From positions 1 to 62,405 of the forward strand of contig CANCOY010000005.1 of NCBI GenBank assembly GCA_947379865.1: a DNA stretch of 62,405 nt, in the 5' to 3' direction. Both the position numbers and the translations under genes were made by a program. Of the stretch, positions 8,158 through 17,686 are shown one piece after another; positions within the stretch are counted from its first letter, which is position 1; every line of letters begins with the position of its first letter. The notes below the pieces were generated by a model. The model ran no database searches. It was not told the DNA's origin and saw only the letters and a list, made by a program, of their open reading frames with translations. The DNA comes from Acetobacteraceae bacterium. GTDB taxonomy: Bacteria; Pseudomonadota; Alphaproteobacteria; Zavarziniales; Zavarziniaceae.

Positions 8158-8766
8158 TCAGGTCTGAATGGCCTTCTGGAAGGCGGGGCGAGCTTCCACG
8201 CGGTCAACATAGCCGTGCAGATTGTTCATGCTCTCGGGTATGCAGCCAAGCCGGCGGGACATGAAGGCCGCATGGCCAAGCATGAAATCGACGCCAGACA
8301 GATTGCCGATCATGTAATCCCGCCCGGCCACAGCCTCGTTCATGGGCTCCAGCGCCTTGGTCAACAGGCGCTGGGCCTGGCCAAGAGCCTCCTCGCTGCG
8401 GCGCTCTGGCGGCAGCAGGATTGTCTGGACGACAATCGTGTTGACCGGTGGCATCACCATGCCCTCACAATAGTGGAACCATTAAAGGTACTCAGGAAAC
8501 AGTGGAGAACTGGGCGACGGCTTCAGGGCACCATCCGAATGCCGGGCGATCAGATATTCAACAATGGCGCCCGACTCATAGATGGTTACCGCGCCGTCAT
8601 CGAGCACCGGAACCCGGCCGAGTGGATGGCGGGCCCGGTGTTCATCGGATTTGAGGGCGCGGGGATGGAAGTCCATCCGGTTCAGTTCATAGGGAAGGCC
8701 CAGTTCTTCAAGCAGCCAGAGAATGCGGCCAGCGCGGCTGTTGGGCGCGTGGTGAAGTTTCAGCAT
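8158..8766 (-). pseudogene. Glutathione S-transferase interrupted by an in-frame TAA
   Basis: An N-terminal half (from ATG 8766, MLKLHHAPNSRAGRILWLLE to PLFPEY-L) and a C-terminal half (WFHYCEGMVMPPVNTIVV to EARPAFQKAIQT) lie in the same reading frame. One TAA at 8482-8484 separates them. Intact relatives usually read YLQWFHY here, so a single CAA-to-TAA change explains the break. The N-terminal thioredoxin fold includes the ESGAIVEYL glutathione-binding turn. AGGAGACTGAC precedes the ATG, so translation signals are intact and the mutation looks recent. It could be a true null allele or a sequencing error. Two separate peptides are less likely. Confidence 0.82.
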
Positions 8767-8844
8767 GTCAGTCTCCTGAAGATGAGGTCTTGATGGGTGT
8801 GATACCTGGCGTCTGGCAGGGCGCATGGATGTTGTTACGTTGCG

Positions 8845-9351
8845 TCATGGGCTGGCTGCCTGCCTGCGGGCAAGGATTTCCTGCGCAGTCTCCAGCACCT
8901 GACTGCCCGCAGCTCCCGGTCCAAAGACCGTGTCGAAGGGCGTAACGGGCGTTCCATCGTCTGCAAGGACCTCAAGGGGGCGCAGGGCACAACCGGTCGC
9001 GCGGACCGACAACTCGACCTGCGCAGTGCCCGGTTCCCCCATCCACTTCTCTCCCCACTGATTGAGAAAGACCAGCAGGGGGAAGAGATCGAGGCCCTTT
9101 GGGCTGAGCTTGTAGGCTTGGCCGCGCCCATCGGTTTCCAACTTCCGGCGCTGCAGGATCCCGCGCCGGACAAGCATGTCGAGGCGCCCGGCCAGAATGT
9201 TCGAGGCAATGCCGAGGTGCTCGGCGAAATCATCAAACCGCGTCATGCCAAGAAAAACATTGCGCACAATCAGGAGGGTCCACTTGTCGCCGATCTGTTC
9301 CACCGCCTGGGCAACGCCACAGTCCATGTCTGCAAATGATTGCCGCGTCAT
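8845..9351 (-). CDS. HxlR-family winged-helix transcriptional regulator
   Basis: The 168-residue protein has the HxlR signature: DCGVAQAVEQIGDKWTLLIV, then FDDFAEHLGIASNILAGRLD and MLVRRGILQRRKL, a winged helix with a lone Cys near the N-terminus. HxlR regulators often sense electrophiles or thiol stress through that Cys. The gene stands just upstream of the GST relic and the enoyl-CoA hydratase/isomerase on the same strand, and is divergent from the two-partner-secretion locus. The start at 9351 is chosen from domain position; upstream in-frame sequence is not conserved in character. Confidence 0.85.
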   Translation of the reverse strand: MTRQSFADMDCGVAQAVEQIGDKWTLLIVRNVFLGMTRFDDFAEHLGIASNILAGRLDMLVRRGILQRRKLETDGRGQAYKLSPKGLDLFPLLVFLNQWGEKWMGEPGTAQVELSVRATGCALRPLEVLADDGTPVTPFDTVFGPGAAGSQVLETAQEILARRQAASP

Positions 9352-9586
9352 GATTTGCGCCCCCCCCAGAGCGTTGAAATCCTGCCATATGGCTTTCTTT
9401 ACGCAAGCGAAATATGCAGTGCCCAGCCGATACACCACTTTCCGGTGTCCGGACCCCGGATAGGCGCCGGTTCGGACCAATTCCAACGCCAGCTCCCTCC
9501 AGATCGGTGATTGAGCGGCCCTGTTGGCGCCTGCAAAGACCTATGCTCCCGCACAATGGATCACTCCAAAACGACGTGGTGGAACA
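9352..9586. promoter_or_regulatory. Divergent regulatory region of hxlR and the TPS-CHAT-CHASE2 locus
   Basis: This 235-bp gap must hold the promoter of the 14-kb rightward locus and that of the HxlR gene. The clearest structure is TCCGG-TGT-CCGGA at 9441-9453, an inverted repeat with 5-bp arms, followed by further CCGG-containing half-sites to about 9475. I found no confident -35/-10 pair. Confidence 0.4.
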
Positions 9587-11269
9587 ATGAGGCATTGGGT
9601 GCCGGCGGCTTTGACCATGTCGCTTTGTCTGGTTGCGACAGGCGCAGCAGCGCAACAGGCGCCACCGGCCCTGCCTGGCAGCATCGACACGGGCCGCGCG
9701 ATTAACCCCAACCAGCTGCTGCAGGCCCCGCAGGCGCCATCAGCCGCCGTAAAATTCTCCTTTCCGGCCCAGAACAAGGGTTCAACCGCCAAGAGCGGTT
9801 CAGGTCTGAAGTTTGTCCTGCAGCGCATCACCGTGACGGGCGCGTCTCTCGTCGGCCCCGATTTCTATGACCCGCTGATCAAGGAACTCGTCGGCCGCAA
9901 GATTGGCCTCGCTGAAGTGGTGGCCTTGGCCGATGCCATTCAGGCCCAGTATCTGGCCCTGGGCTATCCCCTGACCCGCGCCTATGTGCCGCCGCAGGAA
10001 ATTGCCGGTGGCACCATTCGCATCGCCGTGCTCGAAGGGCATGTGGGCAAGGTGGAGGTCGAGGGCGTGGAAGGTGCCACGGCCGAGCGGTTGAGGGCTG
10101 TGGTCTCACCGATCCTTGAGAGCAATCCCACCGACCTTGCCACCATCGAGCGCGCCCTGCTGCTGGCTGGCGACAGGCCAGCCATGGCCGTAACCGGTGT
10201 GTTGCAGCCCGGAACAGAGCCAGGGGTTGCCGACCTTGTGTTGACGGCATCGGAGCGGCCCCTCGTCGCCTCCATGGGCGTGTCCAACCGTGGTACCGAC
10301 TATGTCGGCCCGTGGACTTCCTATGCGGACGTCGCCTTCGGCAACCAGTTCGGGCTGGGTGAGCAGATCGGTATTACGCTTTCGGGGACGCCCTCTTCGC
10401 CGGGGCAGCGTTCGGTGACCATGCGTTACCTTCAGCCCATTGGCTCTGATGGGGTGGTCTCGACCATCACGGGGTCATTCAGCAAGGGCAAGCCGGCTGA
10501 ATCGCTTTCGGAATATGATGTCCGCACCGAGAGCTATTCCATTGGCCAGAACATTACCTATCCGCTTGTGAGATCGCGGCGCGAGAACGTGCTGATCGAT
10601 TTTGGCTGGACGGTGCAAAGCTCCGTCGTCAACCTGCTGTCGGCCCGCTACACCAAGGATGACTGGCGCACGGTAAGCCTCAAGGGAACCTATGCCGAGG
10701 CAGGTTTTCTCAAGGGCGGCACGGTCATCACGGGCGGCATCGTTCAGGGTGTTCCCGTCTTCGGCACCAATTCGGCCTCGGCGGGCGAGGGGTCGCGCAC
10801 GGGGGCAAGATCATTCTTCTCGAAATTCGTGGTCGACAGCCAGCGGGTTCAGAATCTGCCCTATGGTTTCTCGCTCGCGGTCAATGTTGCGGCGCAGTAT
10901 TCCGCGCTGCCCTTGTTCTCGGCTGAAGAGTTCAGCCTTGGCGGCGCACGTTTTGGTCGGGGCTACAACTCGGGCGACCTGACAGGTACCAACGGCCTGG
11001 GGCTATCTGGCGAACTCCGTTATCCGATCGTGCTTGATGATGATCGGGTGGCAAGCCTGGTTGCCTACAGTTTCTATGACTGGGGCCGGGTCTGGCGTTC
11101 CACAGTGACGGATCCCCATCTGGCATCTGCCGGTGCCGGCTTCCGCACAGTTCTGACCAGTGGCGAGACAATCAATATTGAAGTGGCCCAGCGTCTGCGT
11201 GCACTCGATGTGACGGGTGCCGAGCATGTGGGAACCCGCGTTCTTGTCGAGGTCGCGACGACATTCTGA
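9587..11269 (+). CDS. Two-partner-secretion outer-membrane transporter (TpsB; ShlB/FhaC/HecB family)
   Basis: The 560-residue Omp85-superfamily protein starts with a signal peptide (MRHWVPAALTMSLCLVATGA). Two POTRA domains follow at about residues 85-240 (VLQRITVTGASLVGPDFYD, AIQAQYLALGYPLTRAYVPP, GTIRIAVLEGHVGKVEVEGV). A C-terminal beta-barrel completes it, with the L6 motif FGRGY (R458-G459-Y460) that is diagnostic of TpsB/BamA proteins. It should thread TPS-domain exoproteins across the outer membrane. Two such exoproteins are encoded immediately downstream, the first only 14 bp away, so these are the cognate substrates. The start at 9587 is set by the signal peptide; its ribosome site is weak. 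Confidence 0.93.
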   Translation: MRHWVPAALTMSLCLVATGAAAQQAPPALPGSIDTGRAINPNQLLQAPQAPSAAVKFSFPAQNKGSTAKSGSGLKFVLQRITVTGASLVGPDFYDPLIKELVGRKIGLAEVVALADAIQAQYLALGYPLTRAYVPPQEIAGGTIRIAVLEGHVGKVEVEGVEGATAERLRAVVSPILESNPTDLATIERALLLAGDRPAMAVTGVLQPGTEPGVADLVLTASERPLVASMGVSNRGTDYVGPWTSYADVAFGNQFGLGEQIGITLSGTPSSPGQRSVTMRYLQPIGSDGVVSTITGSFSKGKPAESLSEYDVRTESYSIGQNITYPLVRSRRENVLIDFGWTVQSSVVNLLSARYTKDDWRTVSLKGTYAEAGFLKGGTVITGGIVQGVPVFGTNSASAGEGSRTGARSFFSKFVVDSQRVQNLPYGFSLAVNVAAQYSALPLFSAEEFSLGGARFGRGYNSGDLTGTNGLGLSGELRYPIVLDDDRVASLVAYSFYDWGRVWRSTVTDPHLASAGAGFRTVLTSGETINIEVAQRLRALDVTGAEHVGTRVLVEVATTF

Positions 11270-11283
11270 AGACTGGCCGTTGC

Positions 11284-14200
11284 ATGTTGATTATGCTTTT
11301 CTCAGGCCTCTCAAGAAACTCTGGTACTGGCATGCGTCAGTTGCGGCTGTTGCTCGCCTTGTCAACGGCGCTCGGAACCTCACTGGGCATTGGGCCGGCC
11401 CTGGCATCGCCAGATGGCCCGTCGGTGGTGGGTGGCCGGGCAACCGTGACCCTTGGGGCAACCACTCAGGTTTGCCAAAACAGCCAGCGCGCCATCATCG
11501 ACTGGCGATCGTTTTCCCTTGGTCGGGATGAGCGCTTTGAGGTGCTCCAGCCAAACGCCCACGCTCTCCTCCTTAACCGCGTTACAGGCGGGCAGGCCTC
11601 CCAGATCGATGGAACCCTAAGCGCCAATGGCCAGGTCATCTTCATCAACCCGGCAGGGGTGCTGATTGGCCATAACGCCCGCATTGATGCAGCGGGCCTT
11701 ATTGCGACCACGTCTGACATTGGCAATGCCGATTTCATGGGCGGTATTCTTGCCTTCACCCACCCCTCATCGGTGGTCGGTGCGTCGGTTGGGAATGCGG
11801 GCATCATCAATGTCGCTGATGACGGTTATGTGGTGCTGTCGGCGGCCATGGTTTCCAACACGGGCGCGGTGAATGCGCGTTTGGGCAGCATCGTGCTGGG
11901 CGGTGTAGCAGCGTTCACCCTCGACCTTGAGGGGGATGGCCTGCTGTCCTACCGAATGCCAGAGGCGTCGGTGCCTTCGGCGGTGCAGAACAGCGGCAGT
12001 CTGAGTGCGGCCGGTGGCTCGGTCCTGCTAACGGTGGCGTCGGTGCGCAATGTGATTGGCTCGGTCATCAACACCGACGGGATCATTGCGGCGCAGGGTG
12101 TTCGCAACGTGGGCGGACGGATCATGGTGGTGGCCGAAGGCGGCGACGTCTCGATCGGCGGCACGCTGAACGCCAGCTCAGCGACCGGCCAGGGTGGCAG
12201 CATTGCCATTGACGCCAACACCATAGCCGTTGATGACGCCACGATCCGGGCGGATGGTGCCACGGGTGGGGGGGCGGTTCGGATCGGCACCATGACCGCG
12301 AATGCGGATCATCGCGCCGCATCCACGGTTTCCATTGGTACCGGGGCCGTTGTTTCAGCTGACGCGACGGTTGATGGCAACGGCGGGCATCTCAACTTCC
12401 TGTCGGCGGCCACAACCCGTTTCGATGGCCAGGGCTCGGCACGCGGTGCCGGCAGCGGCAATGGCGGTACAGCTGAGATATCGTCGGCGCAGAAGCTTCA
12501 ATTGACAGGTTTTGTTGACCTGACCGCACAGGCCGGGCTCGTTGGCACCCTGCTGCTTGATCCGGTAAATATTCGGATTATTTCTGGCAATAGCTTTGAT
12601 GACAATTACACGGCAGATACGCAGATCGGTACGGGTTATCTGCTTGGCCAACTCGCGGTTGCCGATCTTACCATCTCGACGACTGACCGGCAGGGGCCTG
12701 TGCCTGGCAGCATATTCATTTATGCGCCCATTAACTATACTGGTTCGGCCGCCCGGAATCTGACATTTGTTTCAACCGCCGACATTAATGTTTCTGCCAA
12801 CATTACATCATCTAATGCACCACTTAATGTGCAATTCAATCTCGGATCTGGAGGTGGATCCCTGAACTTGGATTCAGATGTGGCAGTTTTGTCTGGGAAT
12901 ATAAGTGTTTTTTCAAATAATAGTCTCAATGTTGTTGCTAGTAGTGCAACATCTGTGGCCGCAAACTCCATCGTGCTGGGGGCTAACGGTTCGGCTTCGG
13001 GTTCAGAGTTTAGAATTGTAACGCTTGGAGCGTTCACAAATTTTGTCCCATTGGCATTTAACGGTAATTTCACTGTTGAATCAGGCATCGGCGTCAATCT
13101 GCAATCCGCTGTCGCTGCGAGTGGAAATATCGACATTCAGACGGCAGGCTCATTATCCATACACGACCAGGTGGCCGCTGGTGGCAATATATTCATGCGG
13201 TCCGGAGGCGGGGCAGGATTTTACATTGACAGTACTGCCAGTATCACTGCCAGTTCTGCTTCCAACCCTCAGATTGTGCTTGTTGGCGTAAACGGTTTCC
13301 AGAATATGGCAGGCAGTGCGGCGGTTTCCGCGCCAAATGGCCGGTATCTGATTTATGTCCCGAGCTACAATAGTGAAACTACGACCCTTGGTGGACTTGG
13401 CGGCACGCCGCTTTACAACCACATCTATGATGGTCCGGAAGTGATCGGGGGTTCGGGTAATCGCCTCATTTTCTCCCAAGAGGCCTTTGCCACTGTCACG
13501 GTAAACAATGCCACGCGCCAGTCCGGCCAGGCAGGCGCGTTCAGCAGCACGGTGACCGGGCTTGTAAACGGCGACACACGCGCCAGTTTCGGCACCATTC
13601 TCTACCAGACGACGGGCGCGGGCGTATTGAACGTTGGTTTCTATACCATCGCGGCTCAGGCGCTTAACCCTCTCAATTACACGATCACCTATGTGCCCGG
13701 TACGCTTACCGTAACAGAGGCGGCACTGGGTGGTTCGGGCACTGGCGGCAGCAGCCTGCCGGTATCCGTCACCGCGCCGCCGCCAATCGTCGCCCCGGTC
13801 TTTACCGTGCTATCGCCCGTGGTGGGGGGGAGCAGCAGTGGCACCTCGGCACCCCCTGCAGGTGCCCCCATAGCCTCTGGCGCTACGGCAACAGTGCTGA
13901 ACCAGACCCTGAGCGTCGCCTCGGTGGATGGCGCGCTTGTTGTGTTGGCCGACCCGGCCTCCACCAGTGGTGCTGCGGGTGGCAACGCCTCAGAGACGGA
14001 CCAGACGGCCGACCGCGACGGTGCCTTGCCGGTTCAGCAAGGCGACAGCCAGGCCGCAAGCACCGATGGCACTGCCTCGGCCTCGTCCGCCAAGACCGAC
14101 GTGAAGGCCGTGCCGCCCCCGGAAGGTGATACGCCGCCACCACGTGAGGATGGCGCCAGCGGAAATTCCGAGGACGACGCACCAAAGCCCGTCATCCCGG

Positions 14201-14292
14201 GAGTGCTGTCCCAGGTGGCCCGCACAGGATCGTCAGTAGGCGGCGTGGCCGGGCTGCTGCAGAATTTCCCCGACCTCGGTCGGGCTTGGTAA
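11284..14292 (+). CDS. TpsA exoprotein 1: filamentous-haemagglutinin N-terminal (TPS) domain with one MBG-like domain
   Basis: The 1002-residue protein has an extended signal peptide ending at PALA-SPDG and a TPS/haemagglutination domain at about residues 45-160, with the conserved NPAGVLIGHNARIDAAG. A long beta-helix-like repeat region follows. Near residue 735 (FATVTVNNATRQSGQAG to YTITYVPGTLTVTEA) is one MBG-type domain of bacterial surface proteins. The C-terminus is Pro/Ser-rich and ends NFPDLGRAW. It is exported through the adjacent TpsB and is short compared with classical FHA. The middle section (about 12770-13130) is much more AT-rich than the rest. Residues 45-430 closely match TpsA 2. 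Confidence 0.9.
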   Translation: MLIMLFSGLSRNSGTGMRQLRLLLALSTALGTSLGIGPALASPDGPSVVGGRATVTLGATTQVCQNSQRAIIDWRSFSLGRDERFEVLQPNAHALLLNRVTGGQASQIDGTLSANGQVIFINPAGVLIGHNARIDAAGLIATTSDIGNADFMGGILAFTHPSSVVGASVGNAGIINVADDGYVVLSAAMVSNTGAVNARLGSIVLGGVAAFTLDLEGDGLLSYRMPEASVPSAVQNSGSLSAAGGSVLLTVASVRNVIGSVINTDGIIAAQGVRNVGGRIMVVAEGGDVSIGGTLNASSATGQGGSIAIDANTIAVDDATIRADGATGGGAVRIGTMTANADHRAASTVSIGTGAVVSADATVDGNGGHLNFLSAATTRFDGQGSARGAGSGNGGTAEISSAQKLQLTGFVDLTAQAGLVGTLLLDPVNIRIISGNSFDDNYTADTQIGTGYLLGQLAVADLTISTTDRQGPVPGSIFIYAPINYTGSAARNLTFVSTADINVSANITSSNAPLNVQFNLGSGGGSLNLDSDVAVLSGNISVFSNNSLNVVASSATSVAANSIVLGANGSASGSEFRIVTLGAFTNFVPLAFNGNFTVESGIGVNLQSAVAASGNIDIQTAGSLSIHDQVAAGGNIFMRSGGGAGFYIDSTASITASSASNPQIVLVGVNGFQNMAGSAAVSAPNGRYLIYVPSYNSETTTLGGLGGTPLYNHIYDGPEVIGGSGNRLIFSQEAFATVTVNNATRQSGQAGAFSSTVTGLVNGDTRASFGTILYQTTGAGVLNVGFYTIAAQALNPLNYTITYVPGTLTVTEAALGGSGTGGSSLPVSVTAPPPIVAPVFTVLSPVVGGSSSGTSAPPAGAPIASGATATVLNQTLSVASVDGALVVLADPASTSGAAGGNASETDQTADRDGALPVQQGDSQAASTDGTASASSAKTDVKAVPPPEGDTPPPREDGASGNSEDDAPKPVIPGVLSQVARTGSSVGGVAGLLQNFPDLGRAW

Positions 14293-14374
14293 TCAGTCTA
14301 CGGTATAATACTATTGGGTCCTAAAAGAAGAACCGCCACTGGCTTGCTAAGCGGCCATGGGCCGGAGATCCGCC

Positions 14375-17300
14375 ATGTCGAAGATCAGATCCCTGAATGC
14401 ATGTGCCCGCCGCAGCTGTGGCACGCGTCAGTTGCGCTTTGTTCTCGCCTTGTCTACCGCGCTTGGAACATCGCTGGGCATTGCTCCTGCCGTGGCCTCG
14501 CCAGATGGGCCGACGGTGATGGGTGGCCAGGCGACCGTAACCCTCGGGACCACGACACAGGTTCGTCAGACAAGCCGGCGCGCCATCATCGACTGGCGCT
14601 CGTTTTCGCTTGGTCGGGATGAGCGGTTCGAGGTTTTCCAGCCCAATTCCCATGCCCTGCTGCTGAACCGGGTCACCGGTGGTCAGGCATCCCGCCTCGA
14701 TGGCACGGTGAGTGCCAACGGCCAGGTCGTCTTCATCAATCCGGCAGGGGTGCTGATTGGCCGCAACGCACGCATTGATGCAGCGGGCCTTATTGCGACG
14801 ACGTCCGATATCGGCAATGCCGATTTCATGAGAGGTATGCTCAACTTCACCCGCGCCTCTCCAGAGGCTGGTGCTGTGGTTGAGAATGCGGGCATCATCA
14901 ATGTGGCTGAAGATGGCTATGCCGTGCTGTCGGCGGCCATGGTTTCCAACACGGGCGCGGTGAACGCGCGGCTTGGCAACATCGTGCTGGGTGGGGCCAA
15001 CGCCTTTACCCTCGACCTGGAGGGTGACGGGCTCCTGTCCTACCGCATGGCCGAGGGTTCGGTGCCTGCGGAGGTGCAGAACAGTGGCCGGTTGAGTGCC
15101 GATGGCGGCTCCGTTCTGCTCACGGCCGCCTCGGTGCAGAACGTTATCGGCTCAGTGATCAACACAGATGGGATCATCGAGGCCCGCGGCGTGCGGAACG
15201 TCGGTGGGCGGATAATGGTGGTTGCCGAGGGCGGTGATGTCTCGCTCAGCGGCACGGTCGATGCATCATCCTCCACTCGCCGGGGAGGCAATATCGCTAT
15301 CGATGCTGACACCATCGAAGTTGATGACGCCACGATCAGGGCGGATGGTGCCATGGGTGGGGGCGCGGTTCGGATTGGCGCCATGACCGCAAACGCGGAT
15401 CATCGTGCGACATCCACAGTTTCCATCGGCACCGGGGCCGTTGTTTCGGCTGACGCGACGGTTAGTGGCAACGGAGGTCGCCTCGACTTCCTGTCTGCCA
15501 CAAAAACCAGTTTTGATGGTCAGGGTTCGGCCCGGGGCGCCGGCAGCGGCAACGGTGGTGCCGCCGAGATATCGTCGGTGCAGAAGCTCGAACTCACAGG
15601 GTTTGTTGACCTGACAGCGCAGGCCGGGCTCGTGGGCACCCTGCTGCTTGACCCTGTGGATGTACGCATCGTTTCTGGCGGCAGCCTCGACACATCAAGC
15701 ACCACTGAGACATTGATTGGCACGGGCTATCTGCTTGGCCAGCTTGCGGTTGCGGATGTTTCCATATCGACGAACGACCGACAGGGACCGGTTCCCGGCA
15801 GCATATTCATCGACGCGCCTATAAATTACATCGGCTCGGCCACTCGGAATCTGAGTTTCATTTCAACTGCAAACATCAATGTTAACAGTGATATTACTTC
15901 GGCAATTGCGCCGCTTAATCTCAAATTTAATCTGGGATCTGGCGGTGGTTCTCTGATATTGAATTCAAATATATCTCTTAATTCAGGTTTTATGCAAGTA
16001 TTTTCGAATAATAACATTAATATCGTTGGCGGCGGTGCAACATCTTTGTTGGGAAATTCAATCTTACTTGGGCAAAATAACTCTGTCTCTGGTTCGGGGA
16101 TCCAAATTGTTACATTGGGAACCTTCACTAATTCGGTGCCGCTTGAATTTAATGGCAATTTCTCGGTCCAATCTAGTGGTAGCGCTAACCTTTCATTTGC
16201 GATCATGGCAAGTGGAAATATAGATATACAATCTTCAAGTTCATTGTCTGTGAGCGATCAGGTATCGGCGGGCGGTAATATCTTAATGCGTTCCGGGGGG
16301 GGCACCGGATTTTTTATCGGCAGTGACGCCAGTATCACTGCGGGCTCAGCCGCCAATCCCGAGATCGTCCTCGTTGGCGTGACTCGTTTTCAGAATACGG
16401 CTGGAAGTACGGCGGTTTCAGCACCGACGGGGCGATATCTGATTTATGCGCCGGCCTATAACGATCCGAATAAAACTGATCTGGGTGGCCTTTCGGGTAC
16501 GCCCCTTTACAACCATATATATGACGGGCCTGAGGTGATTGCCGGCACTGGCAATCGCCTCATCTTTGCCCAGCAAGCCTTTGCTTCAGTCACTGTCGGC
16601 AATGACTCCCGCCAGTATGGGCAATTCAATGGGTACTCCGTCAATGTGGGCGGTTTGGTAAATGGCGACACCCCTCTCACCTTTGGCCAAATCTCTTTCT
16701 CTACGTCGGCCACAAGCTCGTCGGGCGTGGGTACCTATACTGTAAGCGCCCAGGCGGTTAACCCTCTAAATTACACCATCGCCTATACGGATGGACAGCT
16801 CGCGATTACACCTGCGCCCCTGACGATACGCGCAAACGATTTCTCGCGTCAGTCTGGCCAAGCGAATCCGAATTTTACCGCGAGCTATACGGGTCTGTTG
16901 TTTGGCGACCCGATGTCGGTTGTCCAGGGCCTGACTTTCTCGACAACCGCCAACTCGACTTCTCCGGCCGGCAGCTATGTTATCGACGTGTCGGGCGGGC
17001 AGGCTCAGAACTATGTCATCAACTATGTTCAGGGAAACCTGTCCGTTACCGGCGCTCCGCCCGTGTTCGGCGGCGGATCGGGGCCCGGTCTGCCCGGCTC
17101 GGTAACAGCGCCGCCGCCGCCGCCCCCTCCGCCGGGTGCCCCGCCGCCGCCGCCACCTCCGGGTTCGGGTGCGGGCTTTGGTGCCGGTACGCCGCCCCCC
17201 GCAGGGGTGCCGCCAGCATCGGCGCCCACGGCTTCCGTTCTGAACCAGACAATGACCGTCGCCTCATTTGATGGAGCGCCGCCTCCGCCGCCATCGTCGC

Positions 17301-17686
17301 AGCCCTTTGGCGCGCCGCCGCCGGCTCCAAACAATGGTGGTACGTCCACCGCCTCGCAGCCCAGTCAGACAACCGATCGCGACGGCACGCCGCCGGCTGA
17401 GGAAAATCCGCAACCGGGCCCGGTCGAGAACCAGGGGCCCGCTCCGGCGCCGGACCAGGCTGTCGTGGCGAATGACAAGGGCGGCGCTGTCCAGAAGGCC
17501 CCGCCGCCGCCCGAAGGCGACAAGCCGCCGCCGCGTGAAGATGGCGCCAGTGGCAGTGCTGATGAGGAAACGGCCACACCCCTGATCCCGGGCATTCTTG
17601 CCCAGGTGCCGCGGGGGGGGCAGGCAACCGCTGGCGGCGCCACTGGCTTGCAATCGAATTTCCCCAACCTCGGACGGGCCTGGTGA
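14375..17686 (+). CDS. TpsA exoprotein 2: TPS domain, two MBG-like domains, polyproline C-terminal region
   Basis: This 1103-residue tandem paralog of TpsA 1 has a signal peptide ending at PAVA-SPDG and a TPS domain with NPAGVLIGRNARIDAAG. Its beta-helical core has an AT-rich middle (about 15840-16300). It has two MBG-like repeats (from FASVTVGNDSRQYGQ and from LTIRANDFSRQSGQANP), where TpsA 1 has one. Proline runs follow (residues about 905-1000), then a tail ending NFPNLGRAW like TpsA 1. GGAG lies 8 nt upstream of the ATG at 14375; an ATG at 14357 is possible. The stop overlaps the start of the CHAT gene, which indicates coupled translation. Confidence 0.9.
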   Translation: MSKIRSLNACARRSCGTRQLRFVLALSTALGTSLGIAPAVASPDGPTVMGGQATVTLGTTTQVRQTSRRAIIDWRSFSLGRDERFEVFQPNSHALLLNRVTGGQASRLDGTVSANGQVVFINPAGVLIGRNARIDAAGLIATTSDIGNADFMRGMLNFTRASPEAGAVVENAGIINVAEDGYAVLSAAMVSNTGAVNARLGNIVLGGANAFTLDLEGDGLLSYRMAEGSVPAEVQNSGRLSADGGSVLLTAASVQNVIGSVINTDGIIEARGVRNVGGRIMVVAEGGDVSLSGTVDASSSTRRGGNIAIDADTIEVDDATIRADGAMGGGAVRIGAMTANADHRATSTVSIGTGAVVSADATVSGNGGRLDFLSATKTSFDGQGSARGAGSGNGGAAEISSVQKLELTGFVDLTAQAGLVGTLLLDPVDVRIVSGGSLDTSSTTETLIGTGYLLGQLAVADVSISTNDRQGPVPGSIFIDAPINYIGSATRNLSFISTANINVNSDITSAIAPLNLKFNLGSGGGSLILNSNISLNSGFMQVFSNNNINIVGGGATSLLGNSILLGQNNSVSGSGIQIVTLGTFTNSVPLEFNGNFSVQSSGSANLSFAIMASGNIDIQSSSSLSVSDQVSAGGNILMRSGGGTGFFIGSDASITAGSAANPEIVLVGVTRFQNTAGSTAVSAPTGRYLIYAPAYNDPNKTDLGGLSGTPLYNHIYDGPEVIAGTGNRLIFAQQAFASVTVGNDSRQYGQFNGYSVNVGGLVNGDTPLTFGQISFSTSATSSSGVGTYTVSAQAVNPLNYTIAYTDGQLAITPAPLTIRANDFSRQSGQANPNFTASYTGLLFGDPMSVVQGLTFSTTANSTSPAGSYVIDVSGGQAQNYVINYVQGNLSVTGAPPVFGGGSGPGLPGSVTAPPPPPPPPGAPPPPPPPGSGAGFGAGTPPPAGVPPASAPTASVLNQTMTVASFDGAPPPPPSSQPFGAPPPAPNNGGTSTASQPSQTTDRDGTPPAEENPQPGPVENQGPAPAPDQAVVANDKGGAVQKAPPPPEGDKPPPREDGASGSADEETATPLIPGILAQVPRGGQATAGGATGLQSNFPNLGRAW

